From the NCBI GenBank assembly GCA_036346405.1, contig CM070568.1, positions 4,594,221-4,658,220 on the forward strand: a stretch of DNA of 64,000 nt, given 5' to 3'. Under the pieces are notes generated by a model. The model saw only the letters and a list, made by a program, of their open reading frames with translations. It did not search any database and had not been told where the DNA came from. Shown here piece after piece: positions 42,040 to 54,113 of this stretch. How positions within the stretch are numbered: position 1 is the first letter of the stretch; each line of letters opens with the position of its first letter. Source of the stretch: Phyllostachys edulis (taxonomy: Eukaryota > Streptophyta > Magnoliopsida > Poales > Poaceae). The position numbers were made by a program, and so were the translations under genes.

Positions 42040-43860
42040 ATTTGATTGTATCGTATCGCATTACATCGCATAAATAGTAATTGCATGAAAAATATTTTGC
42101 GGCCCGGCCGTCTTTGTTGGCTCGAGCCGTCTTGCGCGCCGCTCGAGCCATCTGGCGCCACCGCCATCGGGCGCAGAGCCGTCTTGTGCCGCCGCCGACA
42201 CCGCAGAAGTGGCCGTCGTCGCCTCAGATCCACGCCGCCCGCGTACCAGACGCCTCCCGCCCCTCCTCGCCGACGAGACCGGCGTCGCCGCTCTTCAGTA
42301 GCAACTTATAGCGCGCCCGCGCCGTCGCGCCCGCTGCCAGCGGCCATTACCGACCCGCATGCCACAGCGCTTCGCTATGGGCCCTTGTTGCCTCGAGGGC
42401 TCCGCTTAGGCGCTTGCTTGCGCCGCCTTGAGCGGCCGCAATTGCCGCCAACCGCTAGCCATGACCTCGAAGCGGCGCCGCCACCGCGACCGCTCGAAAA
42501 TATTTGCTCGCCCGTCTTGCGTCGGCCGCCTCAGCATAGAAGCGCGCCGTCGCCGCTTGTCCCGGACCCGTCGGAACCCTCGCTCCGCCGACCTCGCGCC
42601 GCCGGCGCCACGCCCGCATGCGTGGCAGGCGCCGCCGCCACTTGGGAGCCGGGTAAGGGAAACCCTACCCGTGCGTTCCCTTAAAACCGGTCGATGGGCC
42701 CTTTTGCACCGGATGGGCCGGGCGGATATGGGCCGTCAAAGGCCAGCCAAGATGAAAAAGAAAAAAAAATGGCGGTGGAAAATCCGGTTTTGCGAATAGG
42801 GCCTCCGAAAATTTGCAAAATTACGTGAAATTTTTCTCTGAACTGAAAAATTTCACGTTTTAACCCCTGGAATTGCAGAATTCGCCAAAATTTCATTTTC
42901 CAACATAAAAGGGCATCGGGAATTCAATTTTTGAATCAATTTTTGCATTTGAAGCATGTTTAATTTTGGTATTGTTATTTCTATGCAATTTATTTATTGT
43001 ATTTACTGTTTTGATTATCTGTGATTACTTATATTGCTTTTAATCACTGAAAATAGCAATAAATCATGAAAATGTATAGAAAAATACAGGATCACGAACC
43101 GGGAGTTCGACGAGCATTATGAGAATTTTACAACCATTTTATGTAAATTACTAGCAGTAATCTTATGAACTATTTGCATGAATATGAAGATGACTGGCAT
43201 CACGAACTAGGAGTTCGAAGAACTGACCCAGCATGGCCAGAATTTGTACAGAATTTGTACAAGTCTTCAACTCTGTGATAATGTAATCACGAATAAGCAA
43301 AAGATTGAGAAGACTCTCTCTACTTTTCACCCAAATACGGTGCAATCCGCACGCAACTATCGTCAAGACAGCTACATGGAGTATGCCGCATTAATTGATG
43401 CCATGCAAGTTGCAGAAACTTAAAATAATGTTCTAACGAAGAAATACATCTCATAGCCACCTAGTAGCAACGTTGGCCATGAAGCCAATGCTAGCAGCTA
43501 CAAGGTGATAAAGCCACTCATGAAGGAGAGGAGTAAGAAGGGTAAGGTTGTGAGTCGCACGTTATTGATACTTTCCAGTCTAAGAAGGGCATAGGACAAC
43601 ATAAGGCATACCTTGCCATTGTAGGCAGGATGATCCACATCCATTAGTTTCACTTATGGATATGGACAGCCTAGTAGTAGCCCCCATCATCCCTCCTTTG
43701 GACATCACAGCGGCCGCAGCCGTAGTTGCCCAAGAGGAGAAGATCTCCATGGAGCAGATTGAGGCAGAAGTTTCTGAATACTTCGCTGATTCGATCTAGT
43801 GCACGCATTACACTTGGATCTTTTATAGTAACTTGCAGTTTGTAATTGAAGCAGAACATT
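42040..43860 (+). pseudogene. copia element 1 leader and gag region, unrecognisable to weak
   Basis: The first part (42080-42700) is GC-rich and gives long Arg/Pro/Ala frames in two registers, probably a captured or leader sequence. From 43080 to 43800 short segments such as SCTNYL-like and FAEVSEYFADSI-like text suggest a decayed gag, but no zinc knuckle is seen. No reliable gene model can be drawn. Confidence 0.35.
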
Positions 43861-44064
43861 GAATTATTTTTGAATAATGGTTGTAAGTTCTAGTAGAGCA
43901 AAGCATTAAATTCTTATAACGAGTCCTGCAAGACTTATTCCCGTATTTATAATAACAAGTTATGTTATGATATCTGAAGTATTTTATTTATGTGTTGCTT
44001 GCTTTCTGCTACATATTAATAAAGTACATTATATTAGAACACGTGTGGTGTCCTATTAGAGGAA

Positions 44065-44493
44065 GTGTGCTTAGCCGGTAGCAGCACAATAAATACCATC
44101 TTGAGAGAGACGAAAATCTTTCGGTCGATCAGCAAGAATGCTGGTGGTCTTATGACAATCACAGACAGCGATACTTGTATAATAGGCTCAAGAAGGGCCT
44201 CAATTATACCCCTAATGGGCACAACTTTGGTCATTAAAGAAGCCTCGTTGTACTCAGAATCGGCTAGAACTCTCAAGGATATTCGCGCAAACGGTTTCCA
44301 CGTAGAGACTAAAAAAGAGTATGGTAAGAAATACCTGCTCATTATAAAGCGTGAAGAAAGTAGAAAAATGGTATCAGAACGACTTCCTTCATTTGAAACT
44401 GGGCTATACTACACTAATATTAAGGCATCTGCAGCCTATACTGTCCTGAAAACCGTATTTAGAAGCTCTGAACCTTTTCTATCTCTGGTATGA
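44065..44493 (+). pseudogene. copia element 1 protease region
   Basis: The frame starts near CLAGSSTINTILRETKIF, which occupies the position of the aspartic protease active site of plant copia elements, normally with an acidic residue where G stands here. KNAGGLMTITDSD and the gag-pre-integrase-like GHLRPR-type region follow in degraded form. The catalytic residue change and adjacent stops mean loss of function. Confidence 0.6.
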
Positions 44494-44738
44494 TAGACAA
44501 TGCCACCCAAGTCTTAGAATGATGAGAAATATAATTAATAATTCACAGGGATATAATGTCAATGTAAAGAATTTTCCGAATCACGAAGATTTTGTGTGCC
44601 CTGTAGGTGCCACCGGGAATTTAATTACCAAACCTTTTGCTCTGAAAGCGAAGGATAAAGTCCCTATATTCCTGGACCGTATCTAGAGAGACTTTTTGCG
44701 GTCCTATACAGCCCCTGTAAGGGCTATTTAGGTATTTT

Positions 44739-45149
44739 ATGGTGCTCATCAATGCTTCCTCGAAATGGTCGCATGTATGTTTATTGTCTCGAAATCGGGC
44801 TTTTGCAAAGCTAAATCTCGAGATAATTAAAATTCAAATAATTTCCTGGTCATCATGTGAAGTCCACCGAATGGACAACAGGAGAATTTACTTCAAGGCA
44901 TTTGATGATTATTGTATGGCAATGGGAATTAAAGTTGAGCATTCTGTACCGCATGTCCACACCCAGAATGGACTAGTAGAGGCATTAATTACAAGGATTA
45001 AATTTATTGCCCAACCACCTTTGAAGAATTGTAATTTACCAACTGCATGTTGGGGACAAGCAGTCCTGCTCGCAACAACTCTCATCAATTTTAGACCACC
45101 GGCATATAATATCCATTCACCTATGCAACTAGTGCAAGGGTCAACATAG
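44739..45149 (+). pseudogene. copia element 1 integrase core fragment
   Basis: The frame contains MDNRRIYFKAFDDYCMAMG and HSVPHVHTQNGLVEALITR, matching the second catalytic D and the E of the copia integrase core (D-N-x-x-E-F and N-G-x-x-E). CWGQAVLLATTLINFRPPA follows as expected. Stops separate it from upstream zinc-binding text. Confidence 0.75.
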
Positions 45150-46156
45150 AAAACTTCTCATCTTTGAAGGTTTGGTTGCAAGGTTTATACACCTATACCA
45201 TTACCACAGCGAACTGCAAAGGGCCTTCTCCGAAAGTCTGAGATATACGCTGGTTATGTGACAACATCCATAATCAGGTATTTGGAACCTATGATGAGAG
45301 ATTTGCATACTGCCTAATTTGCTGATAGTATATTAGATGAGGCTAGTTTCCCGTCATTAGGGGGGAATCAACCCCTTGATGAAAATATCGGGAAATAGAA
45401 AAGTCCAGAAGATAATTGAAATCTATGTACATGACCCGCGCACTAATAAAGCAAATAGAGAAGTCTAGAAGATAATTGAAGTCTAGAAGACAATTCAAGT
45501 CTAGAAGATAATTAATTTACAAGCATTAGCGAATCAACTGCCTAACTACTTTAGTGATTTGAAGAGCGTGACCAAGTCACATATGCCTGTACGCAATGCA
45601 CTGGAGAGGGTTGAAATACCGATGAAGGTATCCCTAATCCCGTCCTAAGGCCTCTGAAAGGACAAGAACTTCGGCCCCTCGAATCCCAAGTAACCAGGGA
45701 TGCCTGGCGAAAAAGGATAAGAAGGACTTGACACAGCTGATCACCAAAGTTCCCTAGAACCAGAAGCCAGTTGAGACCTGGCACTAGTATGGAACCTTCA
45801 GAAAAGGCATACTAGAATTGAACATCCCCATGAAGGGAGACATCAGCATGGATGTGTGCGCACACATCGGAGTTGAAACACTAAAGAGACTTGCCCCCGT
45901 AATTGAAAGCAGCGGTGAGTAAGTAGAAGCATTAGAAGAATCGCCCCTTGAAAAAATAGCTATAAACTTTGTGACATCGGGAGAATCTATGAATAAGACA
46001 ACAGCCAATGTTGACATTGATTTTACAAAATAAATTGCCACAATCATTGATCATGATCCAGAGCCTGTATCGCTCGCTGAATGAAAGAAAAGATCAGATT
46101 GGAAAGATTGAAAGAAGGCAATAGAAGCAGAATTATTATCTCTGAATAAAAGAAAG

Positions 46157-46720
46157 GTGTTTGGGCCTGTAAGCCATTCGCCTCCCCATGTGCACCCCGT
46201 AGGGCATAAGTGGGTATTTGTTCGAAAGAGAAATAAAAATAATGAAGTAAAGCAAGGCTTGTTGGACAAGGTTTCACTCAACATCCAGGAGTTGTTTATG
46301 AAGAAACCTATTCCCCGGTCATGGGCGGAACCACCCTTTAGATATTTAATCTCAATGGCAGTAAACTTGAAGTTAAAAGTGAAATTGATGGATGTGGTAA
46401 CAGCATATCTTTATGAAATATTGGATTCGGACATTTATATGAAGATACCTGAATGTATCCCTATCCCGAACCAAGACAGAGCAAATAGAAATTTGTATAG
46501 TGTGAAACTCATAAAGTCACTATACAGACGTAAGCAATCAGACAGGATGTGGTATAATCGCTTGAAGCGACTTTCTATGCAAGAAAGGCTACACGAACAA
46601 TGAGAATAATCCCTGTGTATTTATACGATGATCCCAGGATGGATTTTGTATAATCTCAGTGTATGAAGATGATCTGAATATCATTGGAACCTTGAAAGTT
46701 ATTAAGAAAGCAAGCTCTTA
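46157..46720 (+). pseudogene. copia element 1 reverse transcriptase fragment
   Basis: The frame shows VGHKWVFVRKRNKNNEV, VKLMDVVTAYLYEILDSD and SVKLIKSLYRRKQSDRMW, the standard copia RT blocks. The YVDD motif appears further on as VYEDDLN after a frameshift. A 22 bp duplicated phrase, CACCCCTGAAGGGATTTTAGTA, lies at 46787-46830. Confidence 0.78.
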
Positions 46721-46892
46721 CTTGGAGTCAGAGTTCGAAATGAAAGAATTGGGTAAAACCAAATATTGCCTAGGCTTGCAGCTTGAGCATACCCCTGAAG
46801 GGATTTTAGTACACCCCTGAAGGGATTTTAGTACATCAGTCAACCTACACTCAGAAGGTGTTAGAAATGTTTGATTTTGAAAGGCATACCTT

Positions 46893-47713
46893 TTGAAATT
46901 GCCAATGGTCGGGAGATCTTTGCAGCAAGACAAAGACCCGTACAGACCTAAAGAAGAGGGGGAGGAAGTCCTGGGACCGGAATTCCTATACTTTAGTGCG
47001 ATAGGAGCACTCATGTATTTAGCAAATTGTACTAGATCAGCCATTGCATTTGCTGTTAACCTATTAGCAAGGTATAGTGTAGAACCTACCAAAGGCATTG
47101 CTAGGGAATGAAGGATATCTTCCAATATCTCCAAGGAAGCAATGAACTTGGTCTGTTCTACAGAAAGAACCAAGACCTGAATATGAATGGCTATGTAGAT
47201 ACCGGGTACCTGTAGAACCCGCATACAGCTAAGTCGCAAACATACTATGTATTTCTATGTGGTGGAACTACAATTCCATAGCAATCGTCTAAGCAGAGTC
47301 TTGTATCGACTTCGACGAACCACTCAAAAATAATAGCACTGTACGAGGCCTCATGAGAATGTGCTTGGCTTTGGCGGATGATTCACCACATCCAGCAACC
47401 ATGTGGATTGAATACCGCGCAAACCCCCACTATAATCTATGAAGATAATGTGGCTTGTGTTGCACAAGTGTAGATGGGTTATGTGAAGAGTCATTTCACA
47501 AAGTATTTCAACCCCAAGTTCTTCTATGCTCATGAATTGCAAAAGATGGACGAAATTAAAGTACTGCATACTAAGTCATGTGAAAATCTTGTAGATTTAT
47601 TCACTAAGTTATTTCCAGCATCTAGCTTTGAAAGATGCATACGTGGAATTGTAATGATGAGACTTAGAGAAGTACATAATTCAGGGGGAGAATCTGCACG
47701 AACTCATCATTGA
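46893..47713 (+). pseudogene. copia element 1 RNase H region
   Basis: Fragments include SAIGALMYLANCTRSAIAFAVN, the connection domain before RNase H, and KMDEIKVLHTKSCENLVDLFTKLFP near the end, the usual copia C-terminus. Several stops intervene. The polypurine tract and 3' LTR follow. Confidence 0.72.
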
Positions 47714-47955
47714 AACTTGATCACGAAGATCGAGTACCCAAAGAGTAAATCCTAGAGATTAAATGAAATTGGGTGGATTGTACTCTTTTTCCCTTGACGA
47801 GTTTTCCTGAAGTTTCTCGGCTAAGGTTTTTAATGAGACAATTCGTGCAATGCAGCAGAACTTGCATCATGTGCTCTTTCTCCAAATTTTTTCCACTAGG
47901 TTTTATAGAGTTTTGACAAGGCATGAACATGTGAGGATGGGTGCCCAAGGGGGAG

Positions 47956-48228
47956 TGTTGGGAAACTATAGGCCTGGCCCAGAAGCCGGCCCATGTATGG
48001 GCTCCCCATCCCAAACCCTAGCAGGGTCTCTAGCCTATAAATAGGGGGTGCTATTCACTATAAACGATTGATCGATTGATGAAGGAATAAAGAGAAGCAA
48101 GAAGCCCCCTATATCTCTGTATTCAATCTACCATTCTGTTCTTGTGTTCTTGTGTTGTTCTAAGCGATTTTACGCTTGTCTACGAGGTAATCGTTCGGAC
48201 TGGACTCGTCAGCGATGGTTACTCAACA
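47956..48228 (+). repeat. 3' LTR of copia element 1
   Basis: It begins TGTTGGGAAACTATAGG directly after AAGGGGGAG and ends ACTCAACA. It is 273 bp against 266 bp for the partner; part of the length difference is a duplicated GATTGATC. Confidence 0.87.
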
Positions 48229-48290
48229 GAGGCCAGATAAAGGTTCGACCTCTGGGAGTAGAGAGCATATGCTAGCGCAGCGCCAAGTAA
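48229..48290 (+). pseudogene. GRAS (SCL3-like) 3' remnant, right part
   Basis: Directly after the 3' LTR and TSD the text GAGGCCAGATAAAGG...CTCTGGGAGTAGAGAG...GCGCCAAG aligns with gene A at about 14622-14690 (GAGACCGAGCAGAG...CTTCTGGGAGCAGCGAG...GTGCCGAGCC). This continues the match that stopped at 41421. It covers the C-terminal tail beyond SAW, which gene B lacks, so the remnant descends from gene A or its direct ancestor. Confidence 0.68.
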
Positions 48291-48311
48291 TATGGTCAGC
48301 CCAGTAGGCCT

Positions 48312-49347
48312 CTCTTTTTTCGAGGAACATAGGAGAACAACTTTTTCCGAGAATGCACATAAGAGCTACACGTCGTACCACTAAGGAGGCACGACAAGAG
48401 TTACAAACGCCGGAAGCAAAGTAGGGAAAAAACTTTGAAAGGAACTAAAACTAACAAAACCACAACCGAAAACGAAAACGAAAACGAAAATAACCAGCAC
48501 AGGGGGAAGTAACCAGAAGCAAGGCAAGTGCAACCCGAACAACAAGTTGAGAGACTACTTGCGTCCTGGCAGCGTCTCCAAGCAGTGAGCTTCGGCCGAG
48601 CGCCAATGGCTGAACTCGTCGGAAATCTACTGCAGCACTAGGTCCATCAAAGAGCTTTTTGGTCTGAAAACACGTGAGTTGCGCTCTTTCCAAATCATCC
48701 AGGAGACCAGAATTATACATGAGTCCAACATCGTCTTCTGCTTCATTTGAAGAGTCCCATGAGCAGCTGCCCAAATAGCTGCTAAGGTGAGCTGACCCGG
48801 AGGAAAGAAATGCCGAAGCCCAATCCTAGCGAAAAGTTACAACCAAATTTGCAAAGTGACTGTGCAATCGACAAGGAGATGATCCACAGTCTCCGGCGAA
48901 TGGAAATAGAAGACGCAGTTGTTGTGGTTCTGAATGCCATGTCGTTGAAAACGATCGGCTATGTAGCTTCGACGGCGTAGGGCGAGCCACATGAAAATTT
49001 TACATTTCGCAGGTGCCCTAGTCTTCCAGAGCGCATCTGTAAAAGCGAATTGCGTAGATCCAATGAAGAATGACCTGTATGCCGAGCGCGAGGAGTACAC
49101 TCCCGAAGCTTCCCAATGTCAGCAAAAGGTGTCTGGAAACCGTGTCGTTGTGCGCACGCCGCGAAGCATGTCCCAAAGACATAGGAACTCCCGGCATACC
49201 TGGATGTCTAGCTATACTTTGATATCACGACCCAACTGTCATTGTGAAGTCCTTCTGCCACCAATCTTTTGTTTCGAGCCGCCTTCGACACGTATCTAAC
49301 AAGAGATGGTGCTATAAGGATGATGCTCCGACCATCAAGCCACCAAT
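48312..49347 (-). mobile_element. LINE (non-LTR retrotransposon) 3' remnant
   Basis: On the minus strand a frame at 49100-48837 reads RAPAKCKIFMWLALRRRSYI and then CVFYFHSPETVDHLLVDC, the reverse-transcriptase zinc-binding domain found at the C-terminus of plant LINE ORF2, with one cysteine replaced by Y. Downstream frames are broken. The 3' terminus on the minus strand ends in a short poly-A (TTTTTT at 48316 on the plus strand). The 5' part is missing, as in most LINE copies. A (CGAAAA)n run occurs at about 48466-48494. Confidence 0.72.
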
Positions 49348-49380
49348 CTCTTTTTTCGAGGGACACAGGGGAACAACTTT
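49348..49380 (-). repeat. second copy of the LINE terminal sequence
   Basis: CTTTTTTCGAGGGACACAGG and the following GAACAACTTTT repeat the text at 48312-48343 with four differences. The two copies bracket the LINE remnant in direct orientation, either as a second severely truncated LINE or as an unusually long duplication. Confidence 0.7.
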
Positions 49381-49915
49381 TGGTGATAAACTTAAGTATG
49401 TGTAGATGAAAGAACTGTAGTAATATTTTGTTTGGAAGGTTGGTACAAAATTAGAGTGGCAGACTATTCATGTACACAATCCTTTGATCAATGTCCATCA
49501 TTTCCCACTTTACCCTCCCTGTATAAAATTCATGTCTCCGTTTAGTTCTCTATATTCTTGATGCTCTCCGGTTGAACATACGAAAGAGCAAAACTGGTTT
49601 CGCAATTGCAGTAGTATATACGCCTGACAAGAGTCGGAGGAACTTCTGTATGATGCATACTAAGATGTCATTCTCACGTACGATGGACGAGTTTCCCTTG
49701 CAAATAGAAATAGGGATACTACTGACTCTGATCCTCGTTGTGTTCTGCATCAAGCTTTGTCTTCAAAATAGACCACTAGAATAAGCATTGGAGGTCAAAA
49801 ACAATAGGATGGGGTTAAATGCCAATGGATACCCCAAGAACGCCACCTTGCAATCACGCCCCGTTTGTAAATTCAGACAAATCTGAAGTTTAGCTTCTTG
49901 TCCTTTGGTCAGATA
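49381..49915. other. unassigned sequence between the LINE and copia element 2
   Basis: AT-rich, with no frame longer than about 70 codons. Nothing recognisable. Confidence 0.5.
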
Positions 49916-50397
49916 TGTTAGGTTGATCTCTAACCTAACTGGACCCAACGCCCGATTGGGCCTTTGATTCAGCATACGATCGGGGCGCCTAGCCCACTAT
50001 TTGGAGGGCCCTGTCACCTGCGCTATAAAAAAAGGTGGGGGCCAGCGGCTCTTATCACGAGGTTGGCCTGAGCCGCAACTCCCCACCGACAAACCCTAAA
50101 CCCGATCTAAGTGAGGCGCAACCAAGGATGACGGAAGCCACCGGCCGTGCCGCTTCTTTGCATCGACGCCGACGCGTCTTCATCGCCCTCTTCATCGACC
50201 GTCATTGCCGCCGTATGCAGAACTCACCAACGAACCCGATGGCGGCCTCTGAACCCTTCCCCTCCGCGGTGTCAGGTTCGTCAGACCTCAACCACCCCTC
50301 TCTGTCTCTCTATTGCTGCACTAGAACGTATCCTAGGTCTTTGATTCATCAAGCACCCCGGCTAGATCTACTCCTAGACGATCCGAATAGTTTAACA
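49916..50397 (+). repeat. 5' LTR of copia element 2
   Basis: It is 482 bp with the TATA-like GCTATAAAAAAAGG at about 50022. Its last ~165 bp differ from the 3' LTR at only about one position, but the middle (50120-50230) has many short indels. Confidence 0.92.
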
Positions 50398-50398
50398 A

Positions 50399-50410
50399 TG
50401 GTATCAGAGC
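50399..50410 (+). other. primer-binding site of copia element 2
   Basis: TGGTATCAGAGC is complementary to the 3' end of initiator tRNA-Met and sits one base after the LTR. Confidence 0.9.
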
Positions 50411-51620
50411 CATCGGTTTCTAGGGTTTTAGATCTAGAACGGGTAAACCGATTAGAAAAGGAAAAAGAAGATTAGATCCAGTGCGGGTCTAAGAAGAAGA
50501 AGAGGGTTTTCGGCCTTAAGAATGGAAGATGCCGAACCCTAAAACCGTAGAGTCCCTCTGGGGAAAACCCTAACCCTAACATAGTTAACCCTACATCCCA
50601 TCCCAATCGGTCAAAACCGAGAAGAGCAAACAAGAACCAAAGAAACAGAAAAGGGGAAAAGGGGAAGAAGGAAACCCAGAGGGATTACCTCGCGTCATGG
50701 CGCAGAATCTGTGCGGGGAAAAGAAGGTCGAACCCGGGTGCCGCCACGGACTCGAGCCCTGCAGGGCGCCTGTTAAAGCTGCTGACGGGCGGCGGCTCAC
50801 CCATTGGGAGGAGCGCGACGCTGGCGAAGGGGCCGGCGACGGCGCCGGGCTCTCTGCTCGCTCTCGCCGTCGTTGCTCGTCGCTTGGTGCTGCGGTACTG
50901 AGGAGAGAAGAGAGAGCGGAGTGAGGCGAAGAGAGAGAGAGGGCCGGAAAGAATGAGGTTAGGGTTTCCTCGGGGGCGCGCGGCGTCGGGTTTTATTCCG
51001 AGCGAACGCTGCAGGTCATATCGTGATCCGCGCGGACGGCTCAGACAGCGGGCAAGCGATGCGCTCAAAGTGAGGCTGCTGCCGAAGTCGTTTTTGTCGC
51101 CCAGCCCAAGTTCTGGGCTCGGTGCGGCCGAAGCCAGCAGAGCCAGGCCGAGTCGATTTTGGCCGTTTTGGGCCGAGACAGAAAGAGTAAGAGCCCGTTT
51201 TCATATTTTTTCTTTTTCCAGGAAAATTGAAAAAATGGAAATTGGCTCAAAAGAAAATAGAAAAAGTTTTTTTTCCCTGTGGGTAAAATTCAAGAAAATG
51301 AGTTCATTTATTCCGCTGCGTATTTAAAGATGTTATTTTCATTATTAAATTTGAACCAACGGGAGAATTTAATTTTGAAAATGGTATGTTTTAATTGATC
51401 ATAATATTGTTATTATTCTGACCAACGTTGATTAATGGCAATATTATGATGTTTTGTCATGCATTAATTCTATTTCTGCCCAACGGTGATGTAGAATTAG
51501 TATAGAGAACAATTGTATGTTTTAATTTTGACCAACGTTGGAAATAAGGCATGCAATTGTTATTGTTATAATTTATGTTCTCACTCTATTTGGATTGTGT
51601 TTTCAGGCGGATACAACTTG

Positions 51621-52579
51621 ATGAGTTGTATCAAAGAGATCCCCACTCTCAAAGGAGATAACTATGGGGAGTGGAAGAAAAAGATAGACTTAGCGTTTAT
51701 CTTGGCTGAGGTGGACTGGGTCCTCACCACAGCACGTCCCACTGAGCCTGAGGCGCCAGTGAGAAAAGAAAATGAGGACGACATCGCTTGGCGAGAAAAG
51801 ACAGAGGACCATGCTCCTTACGGATGTCTTATGACCTTGAGCATAAGAATGGACCCTGACCAACAAGAAATGTATGGTGTGATAAAGAACACGATTGAGC
51901 ACGCAGTGCAGGCTCAATCGCAGAGTGTGACACTATCACAGAGTACCTTGAGAAAATAAAGAGCCAGCCATTGGCTCTTCAAAGATTTATGCTACACAAA
52001 CGGTGATTAAGCGACTTGTGTGAAAGGTACTGTGGTGGTGGCGATGGCATAAGAGAGCACATACTAAGGATGAGCAACTTGGCATCCAAGCTTAAACCAA
52101 TGGATTTGGCTCTCAAGGATGAGTTCCTTATTCATTTGGTTTTTGCTTCCTTGCCGGAAAAGTTTGACACCTTTGTTGTCAACTACAACATGCAGCCCAA
52201 AAAATGGGACTTAGAAAAGTGCATAGCTATGTGTGTGCAAGAGGAGGAAAGAATTAAATCCTCACATGGTGGTTCCATTAACTATGTGAAGGACAACAAG
52301 AGAAAGAACTTCAACAGTAACTCCTTCTCAAAGAATAAGGGAAAAGTCACTGTCCATCAGCCTCAACAGAATAAGTTTGCAAGAGACAAAGATCGTTGTC
52401 TTCACTTCGCAAGAAGACGGACACTACAAGAAGAACTGTCCGATTACTTAAAGATGATAATGGCAAAGAAAGGTGAGAACATTATTACCTTTATAAATGA
52501 ATCCCTGTATGTACAATATTCGAAATCTACTTGGTGGATTGACTCAAGAGCAACTGTTCATGTTGCTAATTCTTTCTGA
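51621..52579 (+). pseudogene. copia element 2 gag
   Basis: The frame opens MSCIKEIPTLKGDNYGEWKK, the N-terminus typical of copia gag (UBN2-type). After a frameshift near 51950 it continues with LASKLKPMDLALKDEFLIHL and FVVNYNMQPKKWDLEKCIAM. The zinc-knuckle region near 52395 is scrambled (only one Cys and no GH), and a protease-like WWIDSRATVHVANSF follows, with R where family members have G in DSGAT. The coat protein would not be functional. Confidence 0.78.
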
Positions 52580-53880
52580 GGATTCCGCTCGACGAGGACT
52601 ACGCAAAGAAAAGAAAGATGCGTTAAAGTCGCAAATGGAGTCCAAGCTGAAGTTGAAGCCGTTGGCAATCTTTCATTAGAGCTAGCTGATGGCTTCACTC
52701 TTTTACTTAGAGAAGTTCTTTATGTTCCCTCTTTACAGAGGAATTTGATTAGTGTTTCATGTTTGGACCATGATGGTTATGATTGTCATTTTGGAAATGG
52801 AAAGTGTGAAATAATGTTTAGTAAAGCATGTGTTGGTCTTGCCATCTTACAAAATGAGCTTTATTTGTTATCATTACGTGATGATGTGAATGTCGGTGCG
52901 ATAATGGGAACGTCGGCGTGTAGAAAGTGAATGAATCCTCGTCTACAAATGTAAATGTAAAACTAAAGAGAACTCTAGATCGTCGTCGAAATTATGGCCT
53001 TGTCGTTTAGGCCATATTTCGAGGGGAGAATAGAAAGACTAGTTAAGAATAACATTCTTCCTCCATTAGAGTTCTCGGACTTAGAACAATGCAGAGAATG
53101 CATTAAAGGAAAATATGTAAAGAAAATTAAGAAAGACGCCAAAAGAAGCATGTGAGTTCTACAAATTATTCACACGTACATTTGTGGTCCTTTTCCGTGA
53201 AAAATGTGGATGGTTATGACTCGCTCATAACATTCACGGATGATTACTCCGTTATGGATATATTTATCCAATCAAAGAAAGAAATGAAGCCTTGGATAAA
53301 TTCAACATATTTAAGGTGAAGTTGAAAACCAACACGATTTAAAGATTAAGATAGTCCGATCGACCGGGGGGAGTACTACGATCGACATACCCCATATGGA
53401 CAAGTTCTGGACCTTTTGCAAGGTTTTTACAGAAAATGGCATAGTGGCCCAAGATTCCACACTGGCGAACCTCGGCAAAATGGAGTAGTGAAAGACGCAA
53501 CTGCATTCTCGATGGATATGGTGCGAAGCATGATGAGCTATTCCACACCGCCATCGAAGTTTATGGATGGGGCGTTGAAAACCGCCATTCATATTCTCAA
53601 CAGAGTGCCTAGTAAGTCGGTGCCCAAAACACCGTGCGAGTTGTGGATGGAAGAGTTCCTCACTAAACCACTTACGTGTGGGGGAGTCTCTTGAGGCTAA
53701 AGTATTTAACCCAAACCTTGGGAAGCTTGATCCCAAAAAAGAAGTTGCCATTTCATTGGCTACCCCGAAAAGTCAAAAGGTTTTCGCTTTACCGCCTGCA
53801 CAGATATACAAAGTTTGTAGAAACGAGACACGCTGTCTTCTTAGAGGATGAAATAATGAGGGAAGCATGGTAGCTCGAGA
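52580..53880 (+). pseudogene. copia element 2 protease end and integrase, highly decayed
   Basis: Pieces include LREVLYVPSLQRNLISVSCL across frames near 52712-52760, the gag-pre-integrase region near 52980, and NGVVKDATAFSMDMVRSMM with ALKTAIHILNRVPSKSVPKT near 53480-53640, which is the C-terminal part of the integrase core. Many frameshifts prevent a continuous model. Confidence 0.65.
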
Positions 53881-54113
53881 GATTGACCTTGAAGAGAAGC
53901 GGACGTATCGCCCACTCCGATGATTCAAGAGCCATTCTTCACACTACTCATTGTCATTTGCAGACCGACGTGCAAGACATCGTGGTGCCAAGACTGTTAT
54001 TGTTCCTCCTGTGGCAACAATGAATGAAAATGAGGAACCTGTTCTTCAGATCCTATAGAACCCATTGCCACAGATGAGGGAGCAACAATGACCTCAAGCA
54101 GAAGGCGTACCAA

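Larger units (their letters stand above)
41422..48228 (+). mobile_element. copia retrotransposon 1, full-length but degenerate
   Basis: LTRs at 41422-41687 and 47956-48228 share TATAAATAGG, AAGAAGCCCCCTATATCTC and a TTACTCAACA end. A primer-like site follows the first (CGTTATCAGCAC) and a polypurine tract AAGGGGGAG precedes the second. The flanking 5 bp are GAGCC and GAGGC, a TSD with one mismatch, and both lie within a GRAS remnant. Between the LTRs, protease, integrase, reverse transcriptase and RNase H text appears in the Ty1/copia order (integrase before RT), but broken by many stops and frameshifts, so the element is dead. Confidence 0.85.

Noticed and set aside
42046..42799. 212-codon Arg/Pro/Ala-rich frame as a host gene
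   Set aside because: It lies between the 5' LTR and the coding region of copia element 1, overlaps other long frames and has no domain.
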